Positions 39,376 to 48,487 of a DNA stretch of 64,000 nucleotides are shown here, piece by piece. Position 1 is the first letter of the stretch; each line of letters starts with the position of its first letter. The stretch is from Pseudomonas sp. PB101 (GTDB lineage Bacteria; Pseudomonadota; Gammaproteobacteria; Pseudomonadales; Pseudomonadaceae), in assembly GCF_009764265.1 (NCBI RefSeq), contig NZ_RWIR01000016.1, positions 1-64,000 of the forward strand, written 5' to 3'. The notes under the pieces were generated by a model that was not told the DNA's origin, searched no databases, and worked only from the letters and a program-made list of their open reading frames with translations. A program made the position numbers and the translations under genes.

Positions 39376-39927
39376 TCAGGCTTTGCGACCCAGCATTCGC
39401 TTGAGGGTCACATCACGGTCGATAAAGTGATGCTTCAATGCTGCCAACGCATGGAGGCCGGAAAAAATTACCAGCGCCCATGCCAGGTAGAGATGAATCG
39501 CACCGGCGTTATCTGCCTGGTCCGGTAGTCCGGAAATCACGGCAGGTACTTCAAACCAGTCGAACAGCGGAATCCCGGCACCTTCTGCGGTGGAAATCAG
39601 GTAACCGGCAATCATCACGGCGAACAGACAGAGATACAGAAAGACATGGCCGAATTTCGCGCCCAGACGCGTCATGCGGCTGTAGCTGGTCAAGGTCGGC
39701 GGCGGCGGGCTGACCAAACGCCACAACACCCGCAGCACCATGACACCCAGCAGGATCAAGCCAATGCTCTTGTGCAGATCCGGCCCTGCCTTGCGCCACG
39801 GGTCGTAGTAACCCAAGTCGACCATCCACAGCCCAAGGGCGAACAAACCGAACACGGCCAGAGCCACGCCCCAGTGCATGAAGATGCTGACCCAGCCATA
39901 GCGGGAGGTAGAGTTACGTAGCTGCAT
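39376..39927 (-). CDS. Cytochrome b561
   Basis: Inner-membrane diheme cytochrome of 183 residues with four hydrophobic helices. The expected histidines are visible: [10 protein letters not shown] (first helix), DLHKSIGLI (second) and [18 protein letters not shown] (last helix and loop). Members move electrons between quinol and periplasmic acceptors, and YceI proteins are frequent neighbours. It starts at ATG 39927 and is the first gene of the b561-yceI operon. Confidence 0.92.
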   Translation of the reverse strand: MQLRNSTSRYGWVSIFMHWGVALAVFGLFALGLWMVDLGYYDPWRKAGPDLHKSIGLILLGVMVLRVLWRLVSPPPPTLTSYSRMTRLGAKFGHVFLYLCLFAVMIAGYLISTAEGAGIPLFDWFEVPAVISGLPDQADNAGAIHLYLAWALVIFSGLHALAALKHHFIDRDVTLKRMLGRKA

Positions 39928-40146
39928 TGCCCAGATCCCTGTAAGTGCTGGCCCAAGACTATCGAGTTATCTATCGAATTAAAGCGGAAAATTTTGCTTT
40001 GAAATATCGAGAAATACGATCAAGAGTCTGAAACAGGCGAGTTAAGAAAAGATTAACGGCCAATGTGTGTACAAAAATGTAGCCCAATTCAATAACACTT
40101 CCCGCAGAAGGTTTATTCGATTGTGAACCCGGATTTCTGCGGGCAT
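39928..40146. other. AT-rich control region of the b561-yceI operon
   Basis: About 220 bases without a gene, clearly more AT-rich than the surroundings. TATCGA occurs three times within 51 bases (39960, 39972 and 40005), read as TCGATA on the operon strand, close to the b561 start. This may be a cluster of regulator sites. No frame or REP is present. Confidence 0.5.
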
Positions 40147-40178
40147 AAAAAAACGCGGCATTTCTGCCGCGTTTTTTT
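40147..40178. terminator. Terminator of the amine oxidase gene
   Basis: AACGCGGCA and TGCCGCGTT arms with a TTTC loop and flanking A- and T-runs. It lies 12 bases past the stop of the amine oxidase gene on the minus strand. Confidence 0.94.
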
Positions 40179-40189
40179 GATCCCAGGGC

Positions 40190-41944
40190 TTACTGCGCCT
40201 TGGTAACCGTTGCCGGGGTTGCAGCAGCTTTGGCCACTGGCTTCTTCGCCGGTTCAGCTTTCTTGGCGGGAGCTTTGGCCGGGGCTTTTTTCGTCTCTGT
40301 CTTGGCAGCCGGTTTCGCCGGAGCCTTCTTGGCCGGCTCGGCTTTTACCGGTGCCGCAGGCTTCGGTGCTTCCACCGGGGTCGGTGCAGCGGCCGGAGCC
40401 GGGGCGGGTGCCGGAGTTGGCGGTGCAACCGGCTCAGGGGCCTTGACCGGCTCTGGCTTCTTCTCGTCGTCGGATCCGCCGAACAGGTTGCTGAAGAAAT
40501 TGCCTTTCTTCGCCGCCACCGCACCAGCGCCCGCCGCTGCGGCGGCCGCGCCCACTTTCGCAGGCTCGAACGACTTGCCCGCCGCCAGGTCTTCAACCTG
40601 GCTGGCGGCACGCTGGCCGGTGCGCAGCGCGCCTTCCAGGGTACCCGGGTACAGGGTGTCGGTGTGTTCGCCAGCGAAGGTCACGCGCTGGATCGGGCGT
40701 TCCCACAGGCGCCAGAATTTGCTGATCTGCCCCGGACCGAAGGCCAGATAGGCACCACCAGTCGACGGGTCGGTGCTGTAGCGACGGATTTCATAGCCGG
40801 TGAACGAACCGCGAGCCTGCGGATAGAACGCATGCAGACGGATCAACACCTGATCGACCATCTGCTTGTCGCCGAACGCCTGCATCACCCGCGCGTTGTC
40901 GCCGGACAGGTTGATCACCACGTTGGCACCGCCCTTCAGGGCAGGCTCGATCCACAACATGCCCAGGCCGGTGTTGCTGTAGATCTCGCCGGACATGCGC
41001 GCCTTGCTTTCCCACACCGGCGTCTTGAACTTGAGCATGATCTGGTCGCGCCAGCCGTAGTTGGTACCCTTGATCGCCGCCAGGTGCTGAGCGTCCAGCG
41101 CCGGGGTCATCTGGATCTTGTTCAGGGCGCGCAGTGGCACGGCCAGCACGACGTAGTCCGCCTGATAACCGACGCTGTCGACTTTGACGATCACGCCGTC
41201 CTTGTCCTGAATGATCGCCGAGACCGGGGCATTGGTCTTGATGACTTTCAACTGTTTGACCAGGGCCTGGGCCAGCACCTGGCTGCCACCGACCAGGCGC
41301 GAAGCGCGCAGGTCACGATCGGAGACGCCACGGTAGACGCGGCTTTGCTGCGCGAAGTACAGCAGCGACAAGCGCGAAGGTTCATCGTAGCGGGTACGGA
41401 TCTGCTGGTTGATCAACTGACGAGCGGTGGCCGGCAGGTTCTGCTTGTCGAGCCAGCTCGACACGTTGATCTGGTCCAGCGCGTGCAGCGTGTTGTTGGC
41501 GGCCGGGTTCAGCGGGTCGTCGATCGAGCGCGCCAGATCGTCCACGGTCTTGTCGAATCGCTTGAGCGCCTCGGCGGTGGCTGGCTGCTTGGTCGCCAGG
41601 TCGGCGGCGGAGAAAAACTCGCCATCGATCAGGTAGCCTGGGCTTCGCACGAACTCAGGGGCCGGCGTGGTGCTCAGCTTGAAGTTCGATACGTACTTGT
41701 TCAGCACCGGCTGGGTCTTGTCGTTGCCGATCCACTCGCTGGTGGCCATGCCGGAACGGCCGCCCAGGCTCGAGCGCGCTTCCAGCAAGGTGACCTGCCA
41801 GCCCTTGTTCTGCAGTTCGTACGCGGCCGTCAGGCCCGACAGGCCGCCGCCGATCACGATCGCGGTTTTATCCTTGGCCAGCGCAGATACGCTGAACAGC
41901 CCCAACATCACCAGCGCACAGGCGCGCAGCCAACCGACAGACAT
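40190..41944 (-). CDS. Exported flavin amine oxidase with Pro/Ala/Lys tail
   Basis: Secreted or periplasmic FAD oxidoreductase of 584 residues. The signal peptide (MSVGWLRACALVMLGLFSVSALA) leads into TAIVIGGGLSGLTAAYELQ, the FAD dinucleotide motif, with LLEARSSLGGRSG typical of monoamine oxidases; FAGEHTDTLYPGTLEGALRTG near residue 425 closes the FAD site. A tail of ~125 residues follows, rich in Pro, Ala and Lys (KAPAKAPAKKAEPAKK), like AlgP or histone H1. An Ala run (AAAAAAGAGAVAAKK) separates the two parts. The substrate is unknown. The combination of exported enzyme and polycationic tail is unusual. Confidence 0.83.
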   Translation of the reverse strand: MSVGWLRACALVMLGLFSVSALAKDKTAIVIGGGLSGLTAAYELQNKGWQVTLLEARSSLGGRSGMATSEWIGNDKTQPVLNKYVSNFKLSTTPAPEFVRSPGYLIDGEFFSAADLATKQPATAEALKRFDKTVDDLARSIDDPLNPAANNTLHALDQINVSSWLDKQNLPATARQLINQQIRTRYDEPSRLSLLYFAQQSRVYRGVSDRDLRASRLVGGSQVLAQALVKQLKVIKTNAPVSAIIQDKDGVIVKVDSVGYQADYVVLAVPLRALNKIQMTPALDAQHLAAIKGTNYGWRDQIMLKFKTPVWESKARMSGEIYSNTGLGMLWIEPALKGGANVVINLSGDNARVMQAFGDKQMVDQVLIRLHAFYPQARGSFTGYEIRRYSTDPSTGGAYLAFGPGQISKFWRLWERPIQRVTFAGEHTDTLYPGTLEGALRTGQRAASQVEDLAAGKSFEPAKVGAAAAAAGAGAVAAKKGNFFSNLFGGSDDEKKPEPVKAPEPVAPPTPAPAPAPAAAPTPVEAPKPAAPVKAEPAKKAPAKPAAKTETKKAPAKAPAKKAEPAKKPVAKAAATPATVTKAQ

Positions 41945-42167
41945 TCAGCGAACTCCGGAATCACACGAGGAAAACAGCAGTTTTTACGAGCCAGACGGCT
42001 CAAGAACCGCGAAGGATACGTCAGCCTTCAAACACCCGCCAGCAACGTCTATCGGCCCGGGCAAAGTAGCTGATTCGACACAATGGGTTGTCCCCGTGGC
42101 ACGCATTGCATAGGCTTGCGCGATTGTTTGTCCGCGCTGGTCACGGACCGCCTCCAGGAGAGTGAAA

Positions 42168-43574
42168 ATGGGCCTGAATAATCAGTGGATGCAACGCGAT
42201 CTCGCCGTGCTGTGGCATCCCTGCACCCAGATGAAAGATCACGAACAACTGCCGCTGATCCCGATCAAGCGCGGGGAAGGCGTGTGGCTGGAAGATTTCG
42301 AAGGCAAACGCTACCTCGACGCGGTCAGCTCCTGGTGGGTCAATGTGTTCGGGCACGCCAACCCGCGGATCAACCAGCGCATCAAGGATCAGGTCGATCA
42401 GCTTGAACATGTGATCCTCGCCGGTTTCAGTCATCAGCCGGTGATCGAGCTGTCCGAACGGCTGGTGAAGATGACGCCGGAAGGCCTGACCCGGTGCTTC
42501 TACGCCGATAACGGTTCGTCCTGCATCGAAGTCGCGCTGAAAATGAGCTTTCACTACTGGCTCAACCGCGGTCAACCGAACAAGAAGCGCTTCGTCACCC
42601 TGACCAACAGCTACCACGGCGAAACCATGGCGGCGATGTCGGTGGGCGACGTGCCGCTGTTCACCGAGACCTACAAAGCGCTGTTGCTGGACACCATCAA
42701 GGTGCCGAGCCCGGATTGCTACCTGCGCCCCGAGGGCATGAGCTGGGAAGAGCACTCGCGCAACATGTTCGCGGCCATGGAGCAGACCCTCGCGGAAAAC
42801 CACGACACGGTCGCGGCGGTGATCGTCGAGCCGCTGATCCAGGGCGCCGGTGGCATGCGCATGTATCACCCGGTGTACCTCAAGCTGCTGCGCGAAGCCT
42901 GCGACCGCTACGGCGTGCACCTGATCCACGATGAAATCGCCGTCGGCTTCGGTCGCACCGGGACGATGTTCGCCTGTGAACAGGCTGGCATCCGCCCGGA
43001 CTTCCTGTGCCTGTCCAAGGCCCTGACCGGCGGTTATCTGCCACTGGCGGCGTGCCTGACCACCGACGAAGTCTACAGCGCCTTCTACGACGACTACCCG
43101 ACCCTGCGCGCCTTCCTGCACTCGCACAGCTACACCGGCAACCCGCTGGCGTGCGCGGCGGCACTGGCGACCCTGGACATCTTCGAAGAAGACAACGTCA
43201 TCGAGAACAACAAGGCCCTGGCGCAGCGCATGGCTTCGTCTACCGCGCATCTGGTCGATCACCCGAATGTTTCGGAAGTGCGCCAGACCGGCATGGTGCT
43301 GGCCATCGAGATGGTCAAGGACAAGGCCGGCAAAGAGGCCTATGCATGGCAGGAGCGTCGCGGCCTGAAGGTGTTCCAGCATGCCCTGGAGCGCGGTGCT
43401 TTACTGCGTCCGTTGGGTAGCGTGGTGTATTTCCTGCCGCCCTATGTGATCACCCCGGAGCAGATCGACTTCCTTGCCGAAGTGGCCAGCGAAGGGATCG
43501 ACATTGCCACCCGCGACAGCGTCAGCGTGGCGGTGCCGAAGGACTTCCATCCGGGGTTCCGTGATCCGGGCTGA
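42168..43574 (+). CDS. bioA: Adenosylmethionine-8-amino-7-oxononanoate aminotransferase
   Basis: PLP enzyme of 468 residues that makes 7,8-diaminopelargonic acid in biotin synthesis, with SAM as amino donor. The class III fold is clear: YLDAVSSWWVNVFGH near the N-terminus, NSYHGETMAAMSVGD, HDEIAVGFGRTG, and Lys284 (CLSKALTGGYLPLAA) as the Schiff-base residue. CAGGAG lies 7 bases before ATG 42168. It is separate from the other bio genes, as is common in pseudomonads. Confidence 0.95.
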   Translation: MGLNNQWMQRDLAVLWHPCTQMKDHEQLPLIPIKRGEGVWLEDFEGKRYLDAVSSWWVNVFGHANPRINQRIKDQVDQLEHVILAGFSHQPVIELSERLVKMTPEGLTRCFYADNGSSCIEVALKMSFHYWLNRGQPNKKRFVTLTNSYHGETMAAMSVGDVPLFTETYKALLLDTIKVPSPDCYLRPEGMSWEEHSRNMFAAMEQTLAENHDTVAAVIVEPLIQGAGGMRMYHPVYLKLLREACDRYGVHLIHDEIAVGFGRTGTMFACEQAGIRPDFLCLSKALTGGYLPLAACLTTDEVYSAFYDDYPTLRAFLHSHSYTGNPLACAAALATLDIFEEDNVIENNKALAQRMASSTAHLVDHPNVSEVRQTGMVLAIEMVKDKAGKEAYAWQERRGLKVFQHALERGALLRPLGSVVYFLPPYVITPEQIDFLAEVASEGIDIATRDSVSVAVPKDFHPGFRDPG

Positions 43575-43612
43575 TTGAGTTCACCTAAGCTTCAGCGGTG
43601 AGCGGACTGCCG

Positions 43613-43680
43613 TCATCGCGGGCAAGCCCGCTCCCACAGGATTGATGTAGTCCATGTGGGAGCGGGCTTGCCCGCGATGA
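43613..43680. repeat. REP doublet between bioA and rsmE
   Basis: Arms TCATCGCGGGCAAGCCCGC and its complement around a ~20-base spacer. Confidence 0.93.
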
Positions 43681-43725
43681 AGTCGACACCGATTCAAATG
43701 ATCAACACCCTTCCTGAGATCCCGC

Positions 43726-44445
43726 ATGAGACTGTCCCGCTTCTTCATCGACGCCCCCCTGAGCACCGGCGAGCACGAGCTGCCCGAAGCCCAAGCCCAC
43801 TACATCAGCCGCGTGCTGCGCATGGCCGAGGGCGATGCGTTGCAACTGTTCGACGGCTCGGGCCAGGAGTTTCGCGCCCGGCTGGTCGAAGTCGGCAAAA
43901 AGCGCGTGGTGGTGCAGATCGATGAAAGCTTCGCCGGGCAGATCGAGTCGCCGCTGCAGATCCATCTCGGCCAGGGCCTGTCCCGTGGCGAGCGCATGGA
44001 CTGGGCGATTCAGAAAGCCACGGAACTGGGCGTCACTGAAATCACCCCGATCTTCACCGAGCGCTGCGAAGTCCGGCTCAAGGACGAACGCGCCGACAAA
44101 CGCCTGCTGCACTGGCGCCAGGTGGCGATCAGCGCTTGCGAGCAATGCGGGCGTTCACGGGTACCGGTGATACATCCGCCACTGTTGCTGGCTGACTGGT
44201 TGAAGCAGACGCAGGCTGAGTTGAAGCTGGTACTGCACCCGGTGGCCGAGCCGCTGGTGAGCCATGCCAAGCCTGCAACGCTGGCATTCCTGATTGGCCC
44301 GGAGGGTGGTTTGTCCGATGCCGAAGTCGATCAGGCCAAGTCCGGCGGCTTCCACGCCGCCCGCCTCGGCCCTCGGGTATTGCGCACCGAGACCGCGCCG
44401 GTAGTGGCGTTGGCGGTGGCCCAGCAGCTTTGGGGTGATTTCTAG
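43726..44445 (+). CDS. rsmE: 16S rRNA m3U1498 methyltransferase
   Basis: SAM-dependent SPOUT methyltransferase of 239 residues that methylates N3 of U1498 in 16S rRNA. The N-terminal PUA-like part starts with MRLSRFFIDAPLSTGEHELPE; the knot domain carries KATELGVTEITPIFTERCEV (key part ELGVTEI), FLIGPEGGLSDAEVD and LGPRVLRTETA, all family marks. It follows bioA on the same strand after a REP doublet, so it may be separately transcribed. Confidence 0.95.
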   Translation: MRLSRFFIDAPLSTGEHELPEAQAHYISRVLRMAEGDALQLFDGSGQEFRARLVEVGKKRVVVQIDESFAGQIESPLQIHLGQGLSRGERMDWAIQKATELGVTEITPIFTERCEVRLKDERADKRLLHWRQVAISACEQCGRSRVPVIHPPLLLADWLKQTQAELKLVLHPVAEPLVSHAKPATLAFLIGPEGGLSDAEVDQAKSGGFHAARLGPRVLRTETAPVVALAVAQQLWGDF

Positions 44446-44450
44446 GCCGC

Positions 44451-44540
44451 CATCGCTGGCAAGCCAGCTCCCACAGGTATCGGGTTGCCGCCAACACCGT
44501 GACCGACATCAATCCTGTAGGAGCCGGCTTGCTGGCGATA
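44451..44540. repeat. REP doublet with mixed arm classes
   Basis: CATCGCTGGCAAGCCAGCTCC pairs with GGAGCCGGCTTGCTGGCGAT; the two arms differ in class. It lies between convergent rsmE and the hemolysin III gene. Confidence 0.91.
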
Positions 44541-44553
44541 GCCGTTACGCGGT

Positions 44554-45171
44554 CTAAAGCACATAAAAGAAAATCGCCACAAAGTGCAGCAAACTCCCCG
44601 CGATCACGAACAGATGCCAGATCCCGTGGGCATGGCGCAGCCGGTCGTCCAGGGCAAAAAAAATAATCCCCACGGTGTACAACACACCGCCCGAGGCCAG
44701 CCACGCAAATCCGGCGCCACCCAGCGCCGCGAGCAGCGGCTTGACCGCCACCAGCACAATCCAGCCCATCACCGCATAAATCACGATCGACAGAATCCGC
44801 GCCTCCGAACGCGGCTTGATCTCCTGCAGGATGCCGATCAGCGCCAGCCCCCAGACGATCCCGAACAAGGTCCAGCCCCATGGCCCGCGCAAGGTCACCA
44901 GGCAGAACGGCGTGTAGCTGCCGGCGATCAGCAGGTAGATCGAAAAGTGATCGACCTTCTGCATGATCGCTTTCTTGCGCCCGCGCACGCTGTGGTACAC
45001 GGTCGATGCGCTGTACAGCACCAGCAACGTAAAGGCGTAGATAGCCATGCTGACGATCTTCCACGGGCTGCCGTCGAGACTGGCCAGCACAATCAGCCAC
45101 ACCCCGCCGACAAACGCCGCCACTGCCCCGAACAGATGCGTCCAGGCGTTCAGTCTTTCCCCGTGATACAT
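44554..45171 (-). CDS. Hemolysin III family membrane protein (YqfA/TrhA-like)
   Basis: Integral membrane protein of 205 residues with seven hydrophobic segments. The start MYHGERLNAWTHLFGAV and the loop STVYHSVRGRKKAIMQKVDHFSIY (key parts YHS and DHFSIY) and the ending HGIWHLFVIAGSLLHF are conserved in the PAQR-like hemolysin III family; the His residues and Asp form a metal-site pattern. Roles in membrane lipid homeostasis are suspected. GGGGAG lies upstream of ATG 45171. It is divergent from mdcR. Confidence 0.87.
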   Translation of the reverse strand: MYHGERLNAWTHLFGAVAAFVGGVWLIVLASLDGSPWKIVSMAIYAFTLLVLYSASTVYHSVRGRKKAIMQKVDHFSIYLLIAGSYTPFCLVTLRGPWGWTLFGIVWGLALIGILQEIKPRSEARILSIVIYAVMGWIVLVAVKPLLAALGGAGFAWLASGGVLYTVGIIFFALDDRLRHAHGIWHLFVIAGSLLHFVAIFFYVL

Positions 45172-45302
45172 GTGGTGCTCCCCTCGAGTTTCATCACCGC
45201 AATGCGCAAGGCTCAGCCCTGGAGCGTAAAAGCACAATGTTTCCGTACGACGGGCCCGGCGAAATTGGGCACAATCGACCGATACGAAAAAGAGTCCACC
45301 CC

Positions 45303-46217
45303 ATGCTGATCGATGAAGAGTTGACCCTGAAAAAACTCGAGGTGTTCCTGGCTTTCATGCGCACCGGCAATCTGGCGCGGGCCGCTGCCGAGCTGCAGAC
45401 CAGCAATGTGAGTGTGCATCGGGCGATCCATTCCCTGGAAAGCGCCCTGCGCTGCCCGTTGTTCAAGCACGAAGGCCGTAACCTGACGCCGCTGGAAAGC
45501 GCGTATGTGCTGGAGGAGCGGGCGCAGAAGCTGATTCAGGACGTGGTCGAAAGTGTGCGCCTGACCCGCGAAGCCGCCGGGTTCTCGGCCGAACGCTTCA
45601 AGCTGGGTTCACTGTATTCACTGACGGTGAAGACCGTGCCGCAGCTGATCATGGGCCTGAAGATCCGCCGCAGCGAACTCAACATCGACCTGATTCTGGG
45701 CTCCAACATCGACCTGCTCTACAAGCTCAAGAACATGGAAGTCGATGCGGCCCTGGTGTCGCTGGACGAGACTGTCAACGATCCGGATTGCGAGCAGATC
45801 CCGCTGTTTTCCGACGACATCTTCCTCGCCACCCCCGCCGACTCGAAGTTTGCCCAGCGAACCGAAGTCGACCTGGCCGAGGTCCGCGACGAAACCTTCA
45901 TCACCCTGACCCAGGGCTTCGCCACCCATCAGGACGGCAAGCGGGTATTCGAGCAGGCTGGGTTCGAGCCGAAGGTGGCGATGCAGGTCAACGACATCTT
46001 CACCTTGTTGAGCATGGTCAGTTCGGGTGTGGGTTATGCGTTGCTGCCGGGGCGGATTGCGGCGGTGTACGAGAACCGGGTGAAGCTGATCCCGTTGCAG
46101 GAAAAGTACCGGTTGCAGCAGCACATTGGCGTGGTGTTCCTGAAGGCCAAGGAGCGTGATCCGAATCTGCTGGCGTTGCTGGCGGAGTGTCGGATGTATG
46201 CCAATCGGCAAGTCTGA
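45303..46217 (+). CDS. mdcR: LysR regulator of malonate use, MdcR
   Basis: LysR-type regulator of 304 residues. The helix-turn-helix LKKLEVFLAFMRTGNLARAAAELQTSNVSVHRAIHSLE (key part ARAAAELQTSNVSVHRAI) is followed by an effector domain. Its place at the end of the mdc operon, in opposite orientation, fits MdcR, which activates mdc genes in response to malonate. ATG 45303 gives the usual length; the upstream frame to 45237 is unlikely. It faces the madM gene across a REP doublet. Confidence 0.87.
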   Translation: MLIDEELTLKKLEVFLAFMRTGNLARAAAELQTSNVSVHRAIHSLESALRCPLFKHEGRNLTPLESAYVLEERAQKLIQDVVESVRLTREAAGFSAERFKLGSLYSLTVKTVPQLIMGLKIRRSELNIDLILGSNIDLLYKLKNMEVDAALVSLDETVNDPDCEQIPLFSDDIFLATPADSKFAQRTEVDLAEVRDETFITLTQGFATHQDGKRVFEQAGFEPKVAMQVNDIFTLLSMVSSGVGYALLPGRIAAVYENRVKLIPLQEKYRLQQHIGVVFLKAKERDPNLLALLAECRMYANRQV

Positions 46218-46230
46218 AACCGCGTCGCCT

Positions 46231-46298
46231 GCATCGCGGGCAAGCCACGCTCCCACAGGAACTGCGCTGTCCCTGTGGGAGCGAGCTTGCTCGCGATG
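46231..46298. repeat. REP doublet, one arm mutated
   Basis: The right arm GAGCGAGCTTGCTCGCGAT is intact. The left arm reads GCGGGCAAGCCACGCTCCC, with an altered base in the core. It lies between convergent mdcR and madM. Confidence 0.88.
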
Positions 46299-46329
46299 AC
46301 GTCGATACAATCAGCGAAGATACCGAGAC

Positions 46330-47094
46330 TTACCCAACAATCCCGCGAACAATGAAGTACAACAGCGAAGGCCCCAACAAGCAGCCAAGCCCGGTGTGGA
46401 AGGTCGCAGTCAACGCGCCATAAGGCACCAGGCGCCGATCCGTCGCAGCCAGCCCGGCGGTCACGCCACTGACAGTCCCGGCCAACCCACCGAACACCAT
46501 CGCCGAGCGCGGGTTATCCAGGCCCATCCAGCGCGCCGCCATCGGTGTGCCGACCATCACCAGGATCGCCTTGATCAGGCCCGTGGCAATCGACAGCGCC
46601 ACCACATCGGAGCTGGCGCCAATCGCAGCTCCCGTCACCGGGCCGACGATGTAGGTCACCGCACCGGCGCCGATGGTGGTCATGCTCACCGCATCGCGGT
46701 AACCGAAGACCCAGGCCATGCACGCGCCGACAATAAACGGCAGTACGGTGCCCAGCAGCAGCGCAATCACACCGATCAACCCGGCCTTTTTCGCTTCGGT
46801 GGCCTGCACCTCGAATGCCGTGGCAACGATGGCGAAGTCCCGCAACATGGCACCGCCCATCAGGCCGATGCCGGAAAACAGCGTCAAGTCCGCCAGGCCT
46901 TTTTGCCCGCCGGTCATCGTGCCGCCGACCCAGGCCAGCACCAGGCCGATGACGATGGCAATCGCCGAGCCGTGGATGCGCCCGAAGGTCAGGCGTTTGG
47001 AGATCACCACTGACACCCACATGATCACGCCGACAAAGGCGAATGCGGTGACCAGACCGTTGTGTTCCAGACCGTTCTTGATGAGATCCCACAT
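46330..47094 (-). CDS. madM: Malonate transporter subunit MadM
   Basis: Inner-membrane protein of 254 residues with many hydrophobic segments. It is the large subunit of the two-part sodium-dependent malonate importer MadLM. MWDLIKNGLEHNGLVTAFAFVG and the glycine-rich loop GGLAGTVSGVTAGLAATD are typical. The start at ATG 47094 lies 1 base after the madL stop, so the two are translationally linked. It is the last gene of the mdc operon. Confidence 0.93.
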   Translation of the reverse strand: MWDLIKNGLEHNGLVTAFAFVGVIMWVSVVISKRLTFGRIHGSAIAIVIGLVLAWVGGTMTGGQKGLADLTLFSGIGLMGGAMLRDFAIVATAFEVQATEAKKAGLIGVIALLLGTVLPFIVGACMAWVFGYRDAVSMTTIGAGAVTYIVGPVTGAAIGASSDVVALSIATGLIKAILVMVGTPMAARWMGLDNPRSAMVFGGLAGTVSGVTAGLAATDRRLVPYGALTATFHTGLGCLLGPSLLYFIVRGIVG

Positions 47095-47095
47095 A

Positions 47096-47512
47096 TCAGC
47101 GACCTCCTGCCGGTGCGCCAACCGGCGTTACATCCACCGGCTCATCGGGCAAGGGTTCGCCTTTGTGGGTCCGGCTGATCAGGGCAATGGTGCAGCCGCA
47201 GATCACCACAGAACCGATCGCCGCCAACACCGCCACCGGGCCACCATGCAGCGCCGTGACCACGTTCTGCTGCGCCGCCATGGCAACGACTACCGGGATG
47301 TACATGGCGCCCCAGAAACCGACGCCCAGCTCACAATCCTTGGTCATGCCGCCACGCTTGTGCATCCACAACCGTGCGCAAATCAGCAGGATCATCGCGA
47401 TCCCGACACCGCCGACGTTTGACTTCACGCCCAGCAACACACCGAGCATGTCCCCCATGATCACCCCTGCGAGCGTACAGATCGCCAACAGCGCCACACC
47501 GTAAATAATCAT
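47096..47512 (-). CDS. madL: Malonate transporter subunit MadL
   Basis: Small inner-membrane subunit of the MadLM malonate importer, 138 residues and about four hydrophobic segments. MIIYGVALLAICTLAGVIMGDMLG opens the protein and CELGVGFWGAMYIPVVVAMAAQQNVV marks the family (key part GFWGAMYIP). I start at ATG 47512; four upstream in-frame codons lack support. It follows mdcH after a 63-base gap. In some mdc clusters a single MdcF carrier takes this place. Confidence 0.93.
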   Translation of the reverse strand: MIIYGVALLAICTLAGVIMGDMLGVLLGVKSNVGGVGIAMILLICARLWMHKRGGMTKDCELGVGFWGAMYIPVVVAMAAQQNVVTALHGGPVAVLAAIGSVVICGCTIALISRTHKGEPLPDEPVDVTPVGAPAGGR

Positions 47513-47575
47513 TGTTGTAGTCCTCAAAGTGCCTTTCGAATGTTGTTTTTTTTGTTCGAAGCCTGAGTCGGTGAT

Positions 47576-48487
47576 TTAAGAGTGGCGGCTTCCCTCCTCA
47601 CGCATCAGCGCCTGCAAGGTATCGAGCCGGGCACCGTCGAAGGCAATCACGGAGCCCTGCTCGAACACCCGGCGCGCCAGCCCGGTCAGCACCGCACCGG
47701 GCGGCAGTTCGATCTGTAGACGTACCCCGCGCTCGTAAGCGCTTTGTACCGTGCCGCGCCAATCGACGATGCGGCACATATTGAAGGCCAGGTCGTCACG
47801 CAAGGCTTCAGGTTTGATCAGCGGTCGCGCGCGACTGCCGCTCAGGTAACCGATCTTCGGTGTTTGCATCGGTACTTTGGCGAAGGCTTCGGCCAACCGT
47901 TGCGCGGGCACCTCAAGCAACGGGCAGTGGGACGGCACGCTCACTGCCAGTCGCTTGGCCAAGCCAGCCCCGCAACCTTTCGCCAACTCCGCCACCGCTT
48001 TCATCGCCGCGTCGCTACCGGCAATCACCAGTTGGTTATCGGCGTTGATATTGGCCAGATAAACCGGCATTTCTGCGCTATGCACCCGGGCCAGCAGTGC
48101 CTCCACCGTGGCTAGGTCCAGACCGATGATCGCGGTCATGCCGTAGCCTTGTGGATAAGCCTGCTGCATCAACTCACCACGCAGGCTGACCAGATGCAGC
48201 GCATCGCTGAAACCCAGGGCGCCAGCCACCACTGCGGCCGGGTAGGCGCCGATCGACAGACCGGCCACGTAGTCCGGGGCCATGGCCAACTGGCGTGAAG
48301 CGGCGACACCGGCGATCAGCAGGCAAAGCTGAACCGCCCTCGTCGACTGCAACGCCTCGGCGCAATCCAGCCGCGTGACATCTTCACCGAGCAGGTCGCT
48401 CGCCTCGGTCAGCGTTTCCCGAGGCAAACGCGCCAGCATGCCGGGTTGTTGCGCGCCCTGGCCGGGGAACACCAGCAAGCGGCTCAC
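47576..48487 (-). CDS. mdcH: Malonate decarboxylase subunit epsilon (MdcH)
   Basis: Malonyltransferase of 303 residues that loads malonate from malonyl-CoA onto the carrier MdcC to start the catalytic cycle. The fold matches FabD: LLVFPGQGAQQPGM at the start, GLSIGAYPAAVVAG with the nucleophile Ser, and VSVPSHCPLL with the catalytic His. GTG 48487 overlaps the mdcG stop in a GTGA, the same arrangement as the mdcE/mdcG pair, so this start is preferred over the longer frame to 48511. Confidence 0.93.
   Translation of the reverse strand: MSRLLVFPGQGAQQPGMLARLPRETLTEASDLLGEDVTRLDCAEALQSTRAVQLCLLIAGVAASRQLAMAPDYVAGLSIGAYPAAVVAGALGFSDALHLVSLRGELMQQAYPQGYGMTAIIGLDLATVEALLARVHSAEMPVYLANINADNQLVIAGSDAAMKAVAELAKGCGAGLAKRLAVSVPSHCPLLEVPAQRLAEAFAKVPMQTPKIGYLSGSRARPLIKPEALRDDLAFNMCRIVDWRGTVQSAYERGVRLQIELPPGAVLTGLARRVFEQGSVIAFDGARLDTLQALMREEGSRHS

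Noticed and set aside
46231..46298. Mutated REP arm as a special regulatory site for mdcR or madM
   Set aside because: A single altered base in one arm is ordinary decay, and the site lies between convergent gene ends.
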